A stretch of 64,000 nucleotides of DNA from DASVTU01 sp036387415 (GTDB taxonomy: Bacteria > Acidobacteriota > Blastocatellia > Pyrinomonadales > Pyrinomonadaceae), in the NCBI GenBank assembly GCA_036387415.1, contig DASVTU010000022.1, positions 1 through 64,000 of the forward strand, given 5' to 3'. Within the stretch, counting starts at the first letter, position 1, and each line of letters opens with the position of its first letter. Position numbers and translations under genes: made by a program. Of the stretch, positions 50,583 through 59,689 are shown one piece after another. The notes under the pieces were generated by a model. It had not been told where the DNA came from and made no database searches. It saw only the letters and a program-made list of their open reading frames with translations.

Positions 50583-51716
50583 ATGCCTCAAATTGTGGAG
50601 CTAACACGCGACGCGGATGGAGTCTCAGTGATTCAAGGCGGTAAGCTCAAGGCGGCCATTCTCGGCGCGACCGGAATGGTCGGCCAGCAGTTTGTCCGCC
50701 TGCTGAAAAATCATCCGTGGTTCGAGATTGCCGTGGTCGCGGCTTCAGCAAGTTCGGCGGGTAAAACTTACCGCGATGCGGCGCGTGGACGTTGGGCGTC
50801 GGAGTTTGATGTGCCGGATGAAGTTGCGTCGATGGAAGTACGGGACGTGCAGGCCATCGACGAGATTGCTCCGCATGTGGACGTGGCTTTTTGCGCGCTC
50901 AGTCTGGACAAGGAGAGCGTTCGTCGGCTGGAAGACGCGTACGCGAAACGTGGCGTGTGGGTGACATCGAACAACTCCGCGTTCCGCCAAGACCCGTTTG
51001 TGCCGATGGTTATTCCGGCGGTCAATCCGCACCACTTGGACGTGGTTCCGCATCAGCGTCGCGCCAGAGGATACGAGACGGGCGCAATCATCGTGAAAAG
51101 CAACTGCTCGATTCAGAGCTACGTGATTGCGCTTGAACCTCTGCGTGAGTTCGGGGTGGAAAAGATAACGGTGCACAGCGAGCAGGCCATTTCCGGTGCG
51201 GGCAAGACCTTTGAGACGTGGCCTGAAATGAGCGGCAACGTCGTTCCGCTCATCGAAGGCGAGGAGAAAAAATCGGAAACGGAGCCGTTGAAGATTTGGG
51301 GCGAGGCGAACGCGGACGGCATCATGGCGTCCGCGCTTCCGAAGATACGTGCGAGGTGCGTGCGCGTCGGCGTCGCTCACGGACACACGGCTTACGTCAA
51401 CGTCGAATTCAAAACCCTCCCGACCCGCGCGCAAATCCTTGAGCGTTGGGAGCGATACGCGCGTTCGCACGAACTGCCTTCCGCGCCGCGAAAATTAATT
51501 CATTACCGGACGGAGCCTGACCGCCCGCAGCCACGCCTCGACGTAATGACCGAAAACGGCATGGCGGTGACAGCAGGACAATTAAGCGTTGACGAGGAGC
51601 AAAACACGGTCAGTTTCACCGCGCTCACGCATAATGCGATACTCGGCGCTGCCGGAGGCGCGGTCTGGGCGACGGAAGCCGCGATTGCCCGCCGACTCGT
51701 CTACCGCAGAGACTAA
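50583..51716 (+). CDS. asd: Aspartate-semialdehyde dehydrogenase
   Basis: A 377-aa NADP enzyme for the second step of the aspartate pathway (Lys, Met, Thr, diaminopimelate). Motifs are the NADP loop AILGATGMVGQQFVRLL (25-41), the catalytic SNCSIQSY (Cys175), and VGVAHGHTAYVNVEF with the active-site His. It resembles the longer archaeal/fungal-type Asd rather than the E. coli type. The ATG at 50583 follows GGAAAGAG. A TATAAT sits 75 bases upstream. It is monocistronic. Confidence 0.95.
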   Translation: MPQIVELTRDADGVSVIQGGKLKAAILGATGMVGQQFVRLLKNHPWFEIAVVAASASSAGKTYRDAARGRWASEFDVPDEVASMEVRDVQAIDEIAPHVDVAFCALSLDKESVRRLEDAYAKRGVWVTSNNSAFRQDPFVPMVIPAVNPHHLDVVPHQRRARGYETGAIIVKSNCSIQSYVIALEPLREFGVEKITVHSEQAISGAGKTFETWPEMSGNVVPLIEGEEKKSETEPLKIWGEANADGIMASALPKIRARCVRVGVAHGHTAYVNVEFKTLPTRAQILERWERYARSHELPSAPRKLIHYRTEPDRPQPRLDVMTENGMAVTAGQLSVDEEQNTVSFTALTHNAILGAAGGAVWATEAAIARRLVYRRD

Positions 51717-51763
51717 AACATCCGCGCCGCCGTCAGTATGCGCCGTCGCCGCTAACATCTCTT

Positions 51764-52381
51764 TTATCTGGCTCTGCCCGCACCGCCACGCGTTTGCAAG
51801 CCCATCAGCCGCGCGGGGAATGCGCCGAAGTCTTCGACCTCCCACGTGTTGCCGTCTTTGAGCCTGACCTGTGCGGCGGGGATAAACGTCCCTTCGCCCC
51901 TGCCGTTGCGTCCGAGATACATCTCCGCGTAGCCGAACTTGTAATTCTCCGAGCGCGCGCCGCGACGCAATTCGTAGAAGCTGATGTCGCGTTGAAAGAG
52001 GACGATGAGCCTTGTGCCGCCGCCTTCCTGCGGCGTAGCGATGATGGCGTTGGCCGTCACGCCGACGTTGTTGCCTATTGAGATGCGTCCGGCGTCCATG
52101 CGTGAGAGCACGCGCAGCAGTTCATCCTGCCCGCCCGATTGCATCGCGGAGTTTAACTGCTGCACTTCGCCCGCCGACGTGTAATCGTTGATGATGACCG
52201 AGAACGGGCGCGAACGCCCGCCGAGACGCCCGCCGACGCCGACGACGAGGCCAGTGATATAGCGTCTCTGAAAACTCGCCGCCGCGCTCGCGCCTCGCGC
52301 CTCCGACGACCGTGGCGAAGACGCCAGACCCGCAGCGCAGCAAATCATGCACAATAGCCCGACCAGTATTCTTCTATTCAT
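51764..52381 (-). CDS. Secreted hypothetical protein, 205 aa
   Basis: The protein starts MNRRILVGLLCMICCAAGLA, a signal peptide, with GGAGG five bases before the ATG. The mature part is beta-rich: RRYITGLVVGVGGRLGGRSR, FSVIINDYTSAGEVQQLNSA, VTANAIIATPQEGGG and LIVLFQRDISFYELRRGARS. It looks like a family seen in Acidobacteriota as exported proteins of unknown function. No catalytic motif was found. It converges with asd 47 bases away. Confidence 0.75.
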   Translation of the reverse strand: MNRRILVGLLCMICCAAGLASSPRSSEARGASAAASFQRRYITGLVVGVGGRLGGRSRPFSVIINDYTSAGEVQQLNSAMQSGGQDELLRVLSRMDAGRISIGNNVGVTANAIIATPQEGGGTRLIVLFQRDISFYELRRGARSENYKFGYAEMYLGRNGRGEGTFIPAAQVRLKDGNTWEVEDFGAFPARLMGLQTRGGAGRAR

Positions 52382-52862
52382 CCAACCCTCCCTGAATTAA
52401 ACCTGATGAAAGTGTCTCGAACTTACTTACCCGTACGCTTCCCGTGCGAACATCGGATGTTGTTTCGCGCTTTGCTTATGGTGAAGCATGTCGGCTGAAT
52501 GGTTTCGAGTTTTTCGGGGGAAACAGAAATTATACACGGCGTGTGGCGCACAGTCTGTCCGCATTGGTACAAACAAAACATCGCGGGCACAAACCTTTTT
52601 ACTTTTGTCATTCATCCTTCCACGTCGATTAGGGAAAATACCCTATCGTTTCAGCACATCTTCCTGATAGGCAGCGTCGTGGCTTCGTGCGATAATTACG
52701 CAGACGAAATTATCATGTCGGGGCGTGTCCTCACAGGTTTTGCGTCAGAGCGCGAACGCTTTGGCGGCGACACGAAACCTTTACACCATGAAAAAGCTCC
52801 ACCTCTGCCTCTTTATAAAACAAGAGATGTTGCTTTAAGATGTTTTGAAACGGAGACGTTGA
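52382..52862. other. Intergenic region, 481 bp
   Basis: Divergent region between the leftward secreted protein and the rightward Crp/Fnr-like gene. TAGGG (52630-52634) and CCCTA (52641-52645) form a short inverted repeat of possible operator type. Short open frames here lack ribosome-binding sites and are not called. Confidence 0.4.
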
Positions 52863-53693
52863 ATGAGAAACGAATTTGAAAACAAGAATGACGTGATGCG
52901 GCGAGTAGTGTCCGTGGGGTCGCGCGGCGCAGACGTGAATTCACGCGCGCGTCTCTTGACGAAGGAGATGTTGAAAGTTAAGCCCGCGCCACCACAATCC
53001 ATCAAGTCGTTTCCCTTCAACGGGCTGCTCACCAACAAACTTCTAACCGCACTGCCCGACACAGATTTCGCGCGATTGCTGCCGCATCTCGAACCCGTCT
53101 CGCTCGCGGGCGGCGAAAATCTTTACGCCTTAGATGAAAGCATTCAATTCGTTTATTTCCCCGAAACCGTTGTGCTCTCGCACATCCATCTTCTGGCGGA
53201 CGGCAGCACGGTCGAGGCCGCGCTCATCGGCAGGGAAGGGATGGTCGGTCTCTCCACCATCTTCAACTCTTCGCGACCCAGATACTGGACGCAAGTGACG
53301 ATAGCTGGCAGCGCGTTGAGGATTCAGGCCGAAGTCGTCAGACAGGATTTCGCGGCGGGCAGAGCGATTCAGCAGTTGTTGCTCAACTACGCGAGCGAAC
53401 GCCTCGCGCATCTGTCGCAGAGGGCGGTCTGCAACGGACGCCACACCGTCGATGCGCGTCTGTGCAGTTGGCTGCTGATGGTTCAAGACCGCGCCGGAGA
53501 CCACCTGTTGCCACTCACACAGGAACAGATTGCCAGTTATCTCGGCACGCGCCGCGCGGGCGTCACATGTGCCGCGGCGTCTCTGCGGGATAGAAAGATT
53601 ATCAGCTACAGTCGCGGGCATATTCGTATCCTCAAACGACAGGCGCTTGAGAACGCCGCCTGCGAATGCTACCGAATGCAACGACAGACGTAA
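52863..53693 (+). CDS. Crp/Fnr-family transcriptional regulator (long N-terminal extension)
   Basis: A 276-aa protein. The first 50 residues are a basic extension. A cyclic-nucleotide-binding-like beta-barrel follows (LPHLEPVSLAGGENLYALDE, VVLSHIHLLADGSTVEAALI, GREGMVGLSTIF). It lacks the usual phosphate-binding Arg/Ser cassette, so cAMP binding is doubtful. The C-terminal winged helix (LTQEQIASYLGTRRAGVTCA, then IISYSRGHIRI) ends in the unusual CECYRMQ tail. GGAG lies before the ATG. The next gene is a paralogue, 31 bases on, so the two probably form an operon. Confidence 0.88.
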   Translation: MRNEFENKNDVMRRVVSVGSRGADVNSRARLLTKEMLKVKPAPPQSIKSFPFNGLLTNKLLTALPDTDFARLLPHLEPVSLAGGENLYALDESIQFVYFPETVVLSHIHLLADGSTVEAALIGREGMVGLSTIFNSSRPRYWTQVTIAGSALRIQAEVVRQDFAAGRAIQQLLLNYASERLAHLSQRAVCNGRHTVDARLCSWLLMVQDRAGDHLLPLTQEQIASYLGTRRAGVTCAAASLRDRKIISYSRGHIRILKRQALENAACECYRMQRQT

Positions 53694-53724
53694 CCTCTGA
53701 CAAATAAACCTAACTGATTAACCT

Positions 53725-54426
53725 ATGTCCGTGACAACGCAACACAGGGGAAACCGAATCATCGCCGCGCTCTCCAATGAGGAGCAACAACGACTCACGC
53801 CTCATCTCGAATCCATCTCGCTCAAACAGAGTGAGGTGCTTTTCAGGCCGGACGAACAACTTCAATACGTTTATTTCCCCGTCAACTCGGTCGTCTCACT
53901 ACTCACCGATTTGGAGGACGGCACGGGGATGGAAGTCGGGCTGGTGGGCAGAGAGGGCGTCGTCGGCGTCTCTACGTTTCTCGGCGGAAGTGAGACGAAG
54001 GTCGCCACGGTGCAGGGCGAAGGTGCGGCCTTGCGTCTGCGAACGGGCGTGCTGCAAGAGGAGTTTCGCAAGGGGGGTGCTCTGCAACGGGTGCTCCTGC
54101 GTTACACACACGCGTTGATGGCGCAGATTTCGCAGTCGGTCGTTTGCAACATACGCCACAAGGCGGAAGGACGCATGGGTCGCTGGCTGCTCATGTACCA
54201 TGACCGCATCGAGAAGGATGAGTTTGAATTAACGCATGAATTCATGTCGCACATGATAGGCGTGCGTCGCGCCACGGTCAGCGAAATCGCCCAAACGCTT
54301 CAGGAGATGAATTTTATTCGCTACCAGCGCGGTCGCATCACGATTCTCGACCGTAAGGGATTGGAAGAATTCGTCTGCGAGTGCTATCCGGCGGTTAGAG
54401 AAAAATTCGACGAATTCCAGTGGTGA
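53725..54426 (+). CDS. Crp/Fnr-family transcriptional regulator
   Basis: A 233-aa paralogue of the preceding protein, without the long N-terminal extension. It shares EQQRLTPHLESISLKQSEVL, the YVYFPVNSVVSLLTDLEDG barrel, GREGVVGVSTFLGG, and a winged helix with SHMIGVRRATVSEIAQTLQE. It ends near VCECYPAVREKF, the same CECY tail. The effector-binding cassette is again divergent. Regulation targets are unknown; tandem duplication suggests heterodimers or divided roles, which is inference. Confidence 0.9.
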   Translation: MSVTTQHRGNRIIAALSNEEQQRLTPHLESISLKQSEVLFRPDEQLQYVYFPVNSVVSLLTDLEDGTGMEVGLVGREGVVGVSTFLGGSETKVATVQGEGAALRLRTGVLQEEFRKGGALQRVLLRYTHALMAQISQSVVCNIRHKAEGRMGRWLLMYHDRIEKDEFELTHEFMSHMIGVRRATVSEIAQTLQEMNFIRYQRGRITILDRKGLEEFVCECYPAVREKFDEFQW

Positions 54427-54770
54427 TTCACCAAATTACACACGCGATGACGCACGACCGTTCGTAAAACTGCTGCGGGAAAAACTTAAAAAGCGTCGTC
54501 TCACCAAACTCGACACGACAAAGAGTTAATCCGTTCAAACCAACGAATGCCGACAGACGTTTCTCACCCGTCTCTCCATGATGCGCTATTCCTAACTCGT
54601 TTGCGCGCTTCTGTCTCTATCACACGCCGCTTCAAAATCACACTCGAATCGTCGAATCATGTGGTGACTTCAAACGATGAAGCGAAATTGCCGGACGCCC
54701 ATGTGGCGAGCCGTCGGTCAAGCAACTTGCCGATAATGGTATGATGAGCTTCAGAAGAGGAGAGACACAA
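54427..54770. other. Intergenic region, 344 bp
   Basis: Downstream of the second Crp/Fnr gene and upstream of the monooxygenase gene. A 65-codon frame at 54547 lacks a ribosome-binding site and typical codon use. No hairpin with T tract was recognised. Confidence 0.35.
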
Positions 54771-55127
54771 ATGATAACTGTTGCTAATCGTATCTACGTC
54801 AAGCAGGAATACGCAGACGCCTTCGAGAAGGTGTTTCGTGAGCGCGCGGGGTTGGTGGACAAGATGCCGGGTTTCGTTTCCAATCAGGTTTTGCGTCCGG
54901 TGAACGACGGCGACCCGTACGTGGTTTTCACCATCTGGAATAGTCGTCAGGATTTTCTTAACTGGGTGCGCTCCGACGCGTTTGTAAAGGGACACGCCCA
55001 ATCCGGCACGCTGCCGAAAGATGCCTATTCGAGAGCGAATGTTTTGGAGATGCACGAAGTCGTACAGGATTCGACGCGACCCGATTTGGAACCCGAACCC
55101 CACGGCGGCCCCTTCAACATGCACTAA
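54771..55127 (+). CDS. ABM-family (HmoA/IsdG-like) antibiotic-biosynthesis monooxygenase domain protein
   Basis: A 118-aa protein (MITVANRIYVKQEYADAFEK). The ferredoxin-like ABM fold is shown by the N-terminal strand, FEKVFRERAGLVDKMPGFVS and YVVFTIWNSRQDFLNWVRSD. This match is closest to heme-degrading HmoA/IsdG relatives, including the W/F-rich WNSRQDFLNW segment and a His near the end of the helix pair (GHAQSGTLP). Substrate use (heme or quinone) is not certain. GGAG lies nine bases before the ATG. Confidence 0.88.
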   Translation: MITVANRIYVKQEYADAFEKVFRERAGLVDKMPGFVSNQVLRPVNDGDPYVVFTIWNSRQDFLNWVRSDAFVKGHAQSGTLPKDAYSRANVLEMHEVVQDSTRPDLEPEPHGGPFNMH

Positions 55128-55132
55128 CGAAA

Positions 55133-55245
55133 GGGCAAAGCTAAGGGTAAAGGGCAAAAGTAAAAAGGCAAAAGTGAAGCAGACGCACACTGCTCTGTTC
55201 GTCACTTTTGCCTTCTTTAGTTTGTCCTTTGCCTTCTCCGTTATG
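55133..55245. repeat. Long imperfect hairpin of the degenerate repeat family, with 13-bp perfect stem
   Basis: AAGGCAAAAGTGA (55165-55177) pairs perfectly with TCACTTTTGCCTT (55202-55214). AAGGGCAAAAG-type bases to the left and TTTGTCCTTTGCC to the right extend the pairing imperfectly. Purine-rich on one side and pyrimidine-rich on the other, it could end transcription of the monooxygenase gene. Confidence 0.7.
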
Positions 55246-55316
55246 CGTGCCTTTGCACAGCTTCTTGATAACTCGGACAGAATACCGTGAAGTCAATCTC
55301 CTATCCTGTCTCTGTT

Positions 55317-55835
55317 ATGAAATTCGACTACGACCTCGATTTCAAGGCGTTGGACTTTCGCGCGCATCCCGAACTCTATCGCATCGGCAAGGGCGAACAG
55401 GGCGTCTTGCTCATCGAACCATACAAAAGCGAAATTTTGCCCCACTGGCGATTCAAGACGCCCGACGTAGCACGCGTCTCCGCCGAAAAGATTTATGAAC
55501 TCTACGAGCGTTATAAAGCCTCGGATGATTTTGTCGGCATGGACATGGCGCGCAAGTTTCTGCAAATGGGATGGACACGCTCCCTGCGCTACTTCAATCA
55601 CCGGAGCGGGAAGAAGTACGTCGGGGCGGTGCCGACGGAGCGCAAAGGGCAGAGCGGCGCGTGGGGACGCGAGGTTGCGCCCGCCGAACACAACTATGAG
55701 AAACTAGAGTCGGCCAGGATATTCAAGGCCAAACTCGACCTCGTTAGAGCCGACTCGGAATACATCGGGCGCGTCGAGCAGCGCCGCGAAAAGTTTGACC
55801 CGCCCGCCAAACAACAGTCGAAAGTAAAAGGGTAA
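55317..55835 (+). CDS. DUF4385 family protein
   Basis: A 172-aa protein. MKFDYDLDFKALDFRAHPEL, then YRIGKGEQGVLLIEPYKSEI, LPHWRFKTPDVARVSAEKIY and DDFVGMDMARKFLQMGWTRS, match the DUF4385 family across its length. Function is unknown; family members are small cytosolic proteins in diverse bacteria. ATG 55317 is chosen to fit the family start, though a GTG at 55287 is in frame and no ribosome-binding site helps decide. It is probably transcribed with msrB. Confidence 0.92.
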   Translation: MKFDYDLDFKALDFRAHPELYRIGKGEQGVLLIEPYKSEILPHWRFKTPDVARVSAEKIYELYERYKASDDFVGMDMARKFLQMGWTRSLRYFNHRSGKKYVGAVPTERKGQSGAWGREVAPAEHNYEKLESARIFKAKLDLVRADSEYIGRVEQRREKFDPPAKQQSKVKG

Positions 55836-55887
55836 AAGTAATTTTGAAATTAGTTCGGAGAATGACAGGACTGGGGAGTTAAAAAAG

Positions 55888-56286
55888 ATGAAGAGAAAAG
55901 TTACGAAGACCGACGAAGAATGGCGACAGGAACTGACGCCGGAGCAGTACGCGGTGGCACGACAGAAGGGCACGGAGCGGCCTTTCACTGGCAAGTATTA
56001 CGACTCGAAAGAAAAGGGAACGTATAAGTGTGCGGCGTGCGGCAACGTCTTGTTTACCTCTGATGCCAAATTTGATTCCGGCTGCGGGTGGCCGAGTTTT
56101 ATGCAACCTTCAGACGCCGACAACGTTCGCACCGAGACGGACAGAAGCCACGGAATGGTTCGCACAGAAGTCCTGTGTGCCAGTTGCGACGCACACCTCG
56201 GACACGTCTTCAACGACGGCCCGCAACCGACCGGACTCCGCTACTGCATCAATTCCGTCGTGCTCAGTCTGGATAAAGAGGAGTGA
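55888..56286 (+). CDS. msrB: Peptide-methionine (R)-S-oxide reductase MsrB
   Basis: A 132-aa repair enzyme that reduces methionine-R-sulfoxide in proteins with thioredoxin as electron source. It has the two CxxC zinc pairs (Cys48/51 in CAAC; Cys97/100 in CASC), the substrate-pocket SGCGWPSF, GHVFNDGPQPTGLRYCINS with catalytic Cys120, and the N-terminal EWRQELTPEQYAVARQKGTE. GGAG lies nine bases before the ATG. It follows DUF4385 by 52 bases, probably as one operon. Confidence 0.97.
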   Translation: MKRKVTKTDEEWRQELTPEQYAVARQKGTERPFTGKYYDSKEKGTYKCAACGNVLFTSDAKFDSGCGWPSFMQPSDADNVRTETDRSHGMVRTEVLCASCDAHLGHVFNDGPQPTGLRYCINSVVLSLDKEE

Positions 56287-56393
56287 GGTCTTTCAGTTTC
56301 AACGGGACGAGGTTCTGCTATCACAAAGACCACGACGCGGCCTGTCTGATTCGCGTCTCAATCTTCTGGACGTTGTTGAAGCCTTCACCCGTT

Positions 56394-56951
56394 TCAGACG
56401 CCCGCGAGATTGCCCTCGTCCGATGCGAGATACCTGTCGCGCAGAATCGCCATGTGGTGCAGTTCGTGACCCGCGATGATGTAGGCCAACGCCCGGACGC
56501 TCGCTGTGCCCTCGTTTGCAGTGCCTCTGCGCCTCGACGCCTCGCCGTTCAGATGCTTGAACAGATAGAGACTCGCGCGTCTGACGCTCTCGAATTCCGC
56601 CGCGAGTTCGCCGAGCGGGTAATCGTCGAATGATGCCTCGCGGACGTAATCGTCCTGCTCGTAACCGGGCAGCGGAGTCTTGTCGTTGCGCGCGAAGCGT
56701 AGCGCCCTGTAAGCAAAGATTCTCTCGGTATCAATCATGTGGCCGACGAGTTCCTTGATGCTCCACTTGTCCGCGCCGTAACGGAAGTTACCGCGCGACT
56801 CCGGTATGCTTCTCAACAGCGCCACAGTCTCTCCCAACTGTCTGCCCAACACCGCGACGATGCCGTCCTCATCCGGCACTAGCGAAACGTACTTCTCGTA
56901 GTACGGCAAGTATTCGCCCGCCTCCGGCTTCTCGATAATCAAATCCGTCAT
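56394..56951 (-). CDS. DinB family protein
   Basis: A 185-aa four-helix DinB/YfiT-type protein. Three metal-ligand His lie at VGHMIDTERIFAYRALR and GHELHHMAIL. The N-terminus (MTDLIIEKPEAGEYLPYYEK) matches the family. Members act as thiol transferases (bacillithiol or mycothiol dependent) or have unknown damage-inducible roles. ATG 56951 is preferred; AAGGAG lies 12 bases upstream. The frame extends upstream without signals. It converges on msrB 107 bases away. Confidence 0.93.
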   Translation of the reverse strand: MTDLIIEKPEAGEYLPYYEKYVSLVPDEDGIVAVLGRQLGETVALLRSIPESRGNFRYGADKWSIKELVGHMIDTERIFAYRALRFARNDKTPLPGYEQDDYVREASFDDYPLGELAAEFESVRRASLYLFKHLNGEASRRRGTANEGTASVRALAYIIAGHELHHMAILRDRYLASDEGNLAGV

Positions 56952-57133
56952 GTCGTGATAGGTCTCCTTGAGGGAATTCGCACGGCAGTAATATACACCG
57001 TCTGCCTGTCTGATACCTTTCGATTTCGGGTTGCGCGTTAGCTTGATGAGAGGTCTCTGGCGCGTGTGTGAGAAAGTGTTGTTTAGACGCATGAGTGATT
57101 GGAGGCGCGGTCGTTTGTGTGAGGAGGTGGATG

Positions 57134-58075
57134 ATGAAGATATTCGTGGCGGGAGCGACGGGTGTTTTGGGTCGAGGGCTGGTACGTCAGTTCGTCGCGC
57201 GGGGGCATGAGGTGTTGGGACTCGTCCGCGACGAGCGTGGGCGAGGGGTAGTCGAAAGTTTGGGAGGCGTGGGGCGCGCGGGTGATTTGTTCGATGCGGA
57301 GTCGCTGGCGCGTGCGGCGCAAGGGGCGGAGGTGTTTGTTCACGCGGCAACGTCTATCCCTTTGAAGACGAGGCCGACGGCGCGGGATTGGGAGATGAAC
57401 AACCGCATTCGACGCGACGGGACGCGTGCGCTCGCTGCGTCGGCGGCGCGTGTCGGCGCAAAGCTCTATCTTCAACAGAGCATCGTGTGGGTGGCACGCC
57501 CGCCGGATGGTTCCTACTTCGACGAGAGTTCTGCGCCGCAGCCCGACGACATTTCCCGTTCGGCTTACGATGGCGAAAACATCGCCTTCGAGGCGGGCGA
57601 ACGCGCGGGATTCAACGTGTCGGTGTTACGCTGCGGTTGGTTCTACGGCGCGGAGGCGGCGCATACCAGAATGTTTGGCGAAGGACTCGCCAAACGTCGT
57701 ATCCCCATCATCGGGGCGGGCGATGCGGTCTGGCCGTGCCTCCACACGGAGGACGCGGCGCGTGCGTTCGTCGCGGCGGCGGAGGGCAACCGGACGGGTC
57801 TGTGGCACGTCGTGGACGACCAACCCGTTGCGGTCGCGGAGTGTCTGTCGGCCTTTGCCGAACGTCTGGGCGCGCCCGTGCCGCGACGCGTCCCCGTGTG
57901 GCTGGCGCGTCTAGTCGCGGGGCGGCATGCGGTTAATTTCTTCGTCTCGTCAACGCGCACGTCGAACCACAAATTTCGCAGAGACTTCGGGTGGATGCCG
58001 CAGTATCCGAGTTACCGCGAAGGCTTTGACCAGATTGTCGAGGCGTGGGAAGCGGAAGGATTCTTGACGCGATGA
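57134..58075 (+). CDS. NAD-dependent epimerase/dehydratase family protein
   Basis: A 313-aa extended SDR. The Rossmann loop is KIFVAGATGVLGRGLVRQF. The proximal sequence VFVHAATSIP and a catalytic-region SAYDGENIAFEAG, with Tyr but the following Lys replaced (YDGEN instead of YxxxK), is unusual, so dehydrogenase activity is uncertain. GGAGG lies six bases before the ATG at 57134. Its TGA overlaps the next gene start in ATGA. The substrate (a nucleotide sugar or isoprenoid-type molecule) cannot be read. Confidence 0.9.
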   Translation: MKIFVAGATGVLGRGLVRQFVARGHEVLGLVRDERGRGVVESLGGVGRAGDLFDAESLARAAQGAEVFVHAATSIPLKTRPTARDWEMNNRIRRDGTRALAASAARVGAKLYLQQSIVWVARPPDGSYFDESSAPQPDDISRSAYDGENIAFEAGERAGFNVSVLRCGWFYGAEAAHTRMFGEGLAKRRIPIIGAGDAVWPCLHTEDAARAFVAAAEGNRTGLWHVVDDQPVAVAECLSAFAERLGAPVPRRVPVWLARLVAGRHAVNFFVSSTRTSNHKFRRDFGWMPQYPSYREGFDQIVEAWEAEGFLTR

Positions 58076-58503
58076 AAGAAACTCGACGGATGGACGCAAC
58101 TATTCGCTTCGCGTTGTTGACGGTGGCGGCACACGCCGTCGTAGCCATCTGTCATGCGGCGGCGCATCAAAGGCTTGGCATTGAAATGTCGGCGTCGCAA
58201 ACCTCGTTCATCGTCGCAGACATCATCATTGCGCCGCTCGTCGCGGGTGTGTGGCTCTGGAAAAGGGCAGGCGCGGCGGGAGCCTTCCTGCTCACACTAT
58301 CAATGGCGGGCGCGCTCGTCTTCGGAGTTTATCATCACTTCGTGGCGAGCAGCGCAGACCACGTTGCACACGTCGCCGCCGCATCGCCGGGAGTTTGGGC
58401 GAAAGCATTTCAAGTCACCGCCGTCCTGCTGGCGCTCGTTGAAACGTTGGGAGTCGGAGCCGGACTGTGGGCGTTGAAGAGAATTTTGGCGTGTCGTTCC
58501 TGA
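58072..58503 (+). CDS. Hypothetical four-helix membrane protein
   Basis: A 143-aa protein translated from an ATG overlapping the epimerase stop, so it is coupled to it. About four hydrophobic helices are seen (FALLTVAAHAVVAICHAAAH, SFIVADIIIAPLVAGVWLW, GAFLLTLSMAGALVFGVYHH and VTAVLLALVETLGVGAGLWA). Several His residues (HAAAH, YHHF, HVAHVAA) face these helices and could bind metal or heme, but no known motif is met. I do not recognise the family. Confidence 0.8.
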   Translation: MKETRRMDATIRFALLTVAAHAVVAICHAAAHQRLGIEMSASQTSFIVADIIIAPLVAGVWLWKRAGAAGAFLLTLSMAGALVFGVYHHFVASSADHVAHVAAASPGVWAKAFQVTAVLLALVETLGVGAGLWALKRILACRS

Positions 58504-58605
58504 TACTTCTTCCACGCCGTTTGCGCGTTAGTAGATGAAGGGCGGAAAAGCTTTTCGAGAGCGAGCGGGAAACGAGGGGAAGAAACATTTATCCGAGGAG
58601 CAACG

Positions 58606-59655
58606 ATGATGTCCACGCAGAACCACGCAGAAGAAACAGCAGCGGCCATACAAGAGATGCCGCCCGAAGCCTATCTCACGCAACTGGCCTTCGGCGCGAT
58701 GATGACGCAAGCCCTTTATGTCGCCGCCAAATTAGGCATCGCGGATTTACTCGCGGCGAAACCACAGACAGTCAGCCAACTGGCCGCCGCGACGAAGATG
58801 CATGAGCGTGCGCTCTATCGTGTGTTGCGAAGTTTGGCGAGCGTCGGCGTCTTCAAGGAGACCGACCCGCAGGTCTTCGCGCTCACGCCGCGCGCCGAGC
58901 CGCTTCGTTCCGACGCGCCCAACTCGGTGCGCCGCGGCGTCGTCTTCATGGGCGAAGAATGGCACTGGCGCGTCTGGGGCGACATGCTCTACAGCGTCGA
59001 GACGGGCAAACCCGCTTGGGGACACGTGCACGGCGCGGAGGTCTTCGATTACTTCGCCGCGAACCCCGAACCGTCGGAAATTTTCAACAATGCCATGACC
59101 GATATGTCCGTCGCGACGGCTCCGTCGGTCGTCGAAGCCTACGACTTCTCCGGCATCAAGAAGCTCGCCGACATCGCTGGCGGCCACGGCTATCTGCTCG
59201 CGCAAGTGCTCAAGGCGAACCCGCACATGGAAGGGATTTTGTTCGACGTGCCGCCCGTCATCGACGGCGCGGGCGCGATGCTCGAAAAAGAGGGTGTGAC
59301 CGGACGAGTCAAAACCATCGCGGGCAACTTCTTCATCTCCGTGCCCGACGGCGCGGACGCATACATCATGAAACACATCATCCACGATTGGGACGACCAA
59401 CGTGCGCTCAAAATTCTCCAAAACATCAACGCCGCGATGCCCGCCGACGGTCGAGTCCTCATCGTCGAGACGGTAGTGCCCGAAAACAACGAGCCGCACT
59501 ACAGCAAACTGTTAGACCTCGAAATGCTCGTCTCGCCCGGCGGACAGGAACGCACAGCCGCAGAATACCGCGAACTGCTCGCCGCCGCAGGTCTGCGCCT
59601 CGCGCGCATCATCCCGACCAAATCTCCCTTCAGCATCATCGAGGCAGTCAGGTGA
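58606..59655 (+). CDS. SAM-dependent O-methyltransferase (acetylserotonin/caffeate-type)
   Basis: A 349-aa protein of methyltransferase family 2. An N-terminal dimerisation winged helix (AYLTQLAFGAMMTQALYVAA, AKPQTVSQLAAATKMHERAL) is followed by the SAM domain with IADIAGGHGYLLAQVLKA, DGADAYIMKHIIHDWDDQRA (the catalytic His-Asp region) and VLIVETVVPENNEPHYSK. It methylates a small hydroxylated or aromatic acceptor of unknown identity. GGAG lies five bases before the ATG. A degenerate repeat cluster follows the stop. Confidence 0.94.
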   Translation: MMSTQNHAEETAAAIQEMPPEAYLTQLAFGAMMTQALYVAAKLGIADLLAAKPQTVSQLAAATKMHERALYRVLRSLASVGVFKETDPQVFALTPRAEPLRSDAPNSVRRGVVFMGEEWHWRVWGDMLYSVETGKPAWGHVHGAEVFDYFAANPEPSEIFNNAMTDMSVATAPSVVEAYDFSGIKKLADIAGGHGYLLAQVLKANPHMEGILFDVPPVIDGAGAMLEKEGVTGRVKTIAGNFFISVPDGADAYIMKHIIHDWDDQRALKILQNINAAMPADGRVLIVETVVPENNEPHYSKLLDLEMLVSPGGQERTAAEYRELLAAAGLRLARIIPTKSPFSIIEAVR

Positions 59656-59689
59656 GAATTGCGCAGTGTGGATTGCGGATTGAAAAGAC

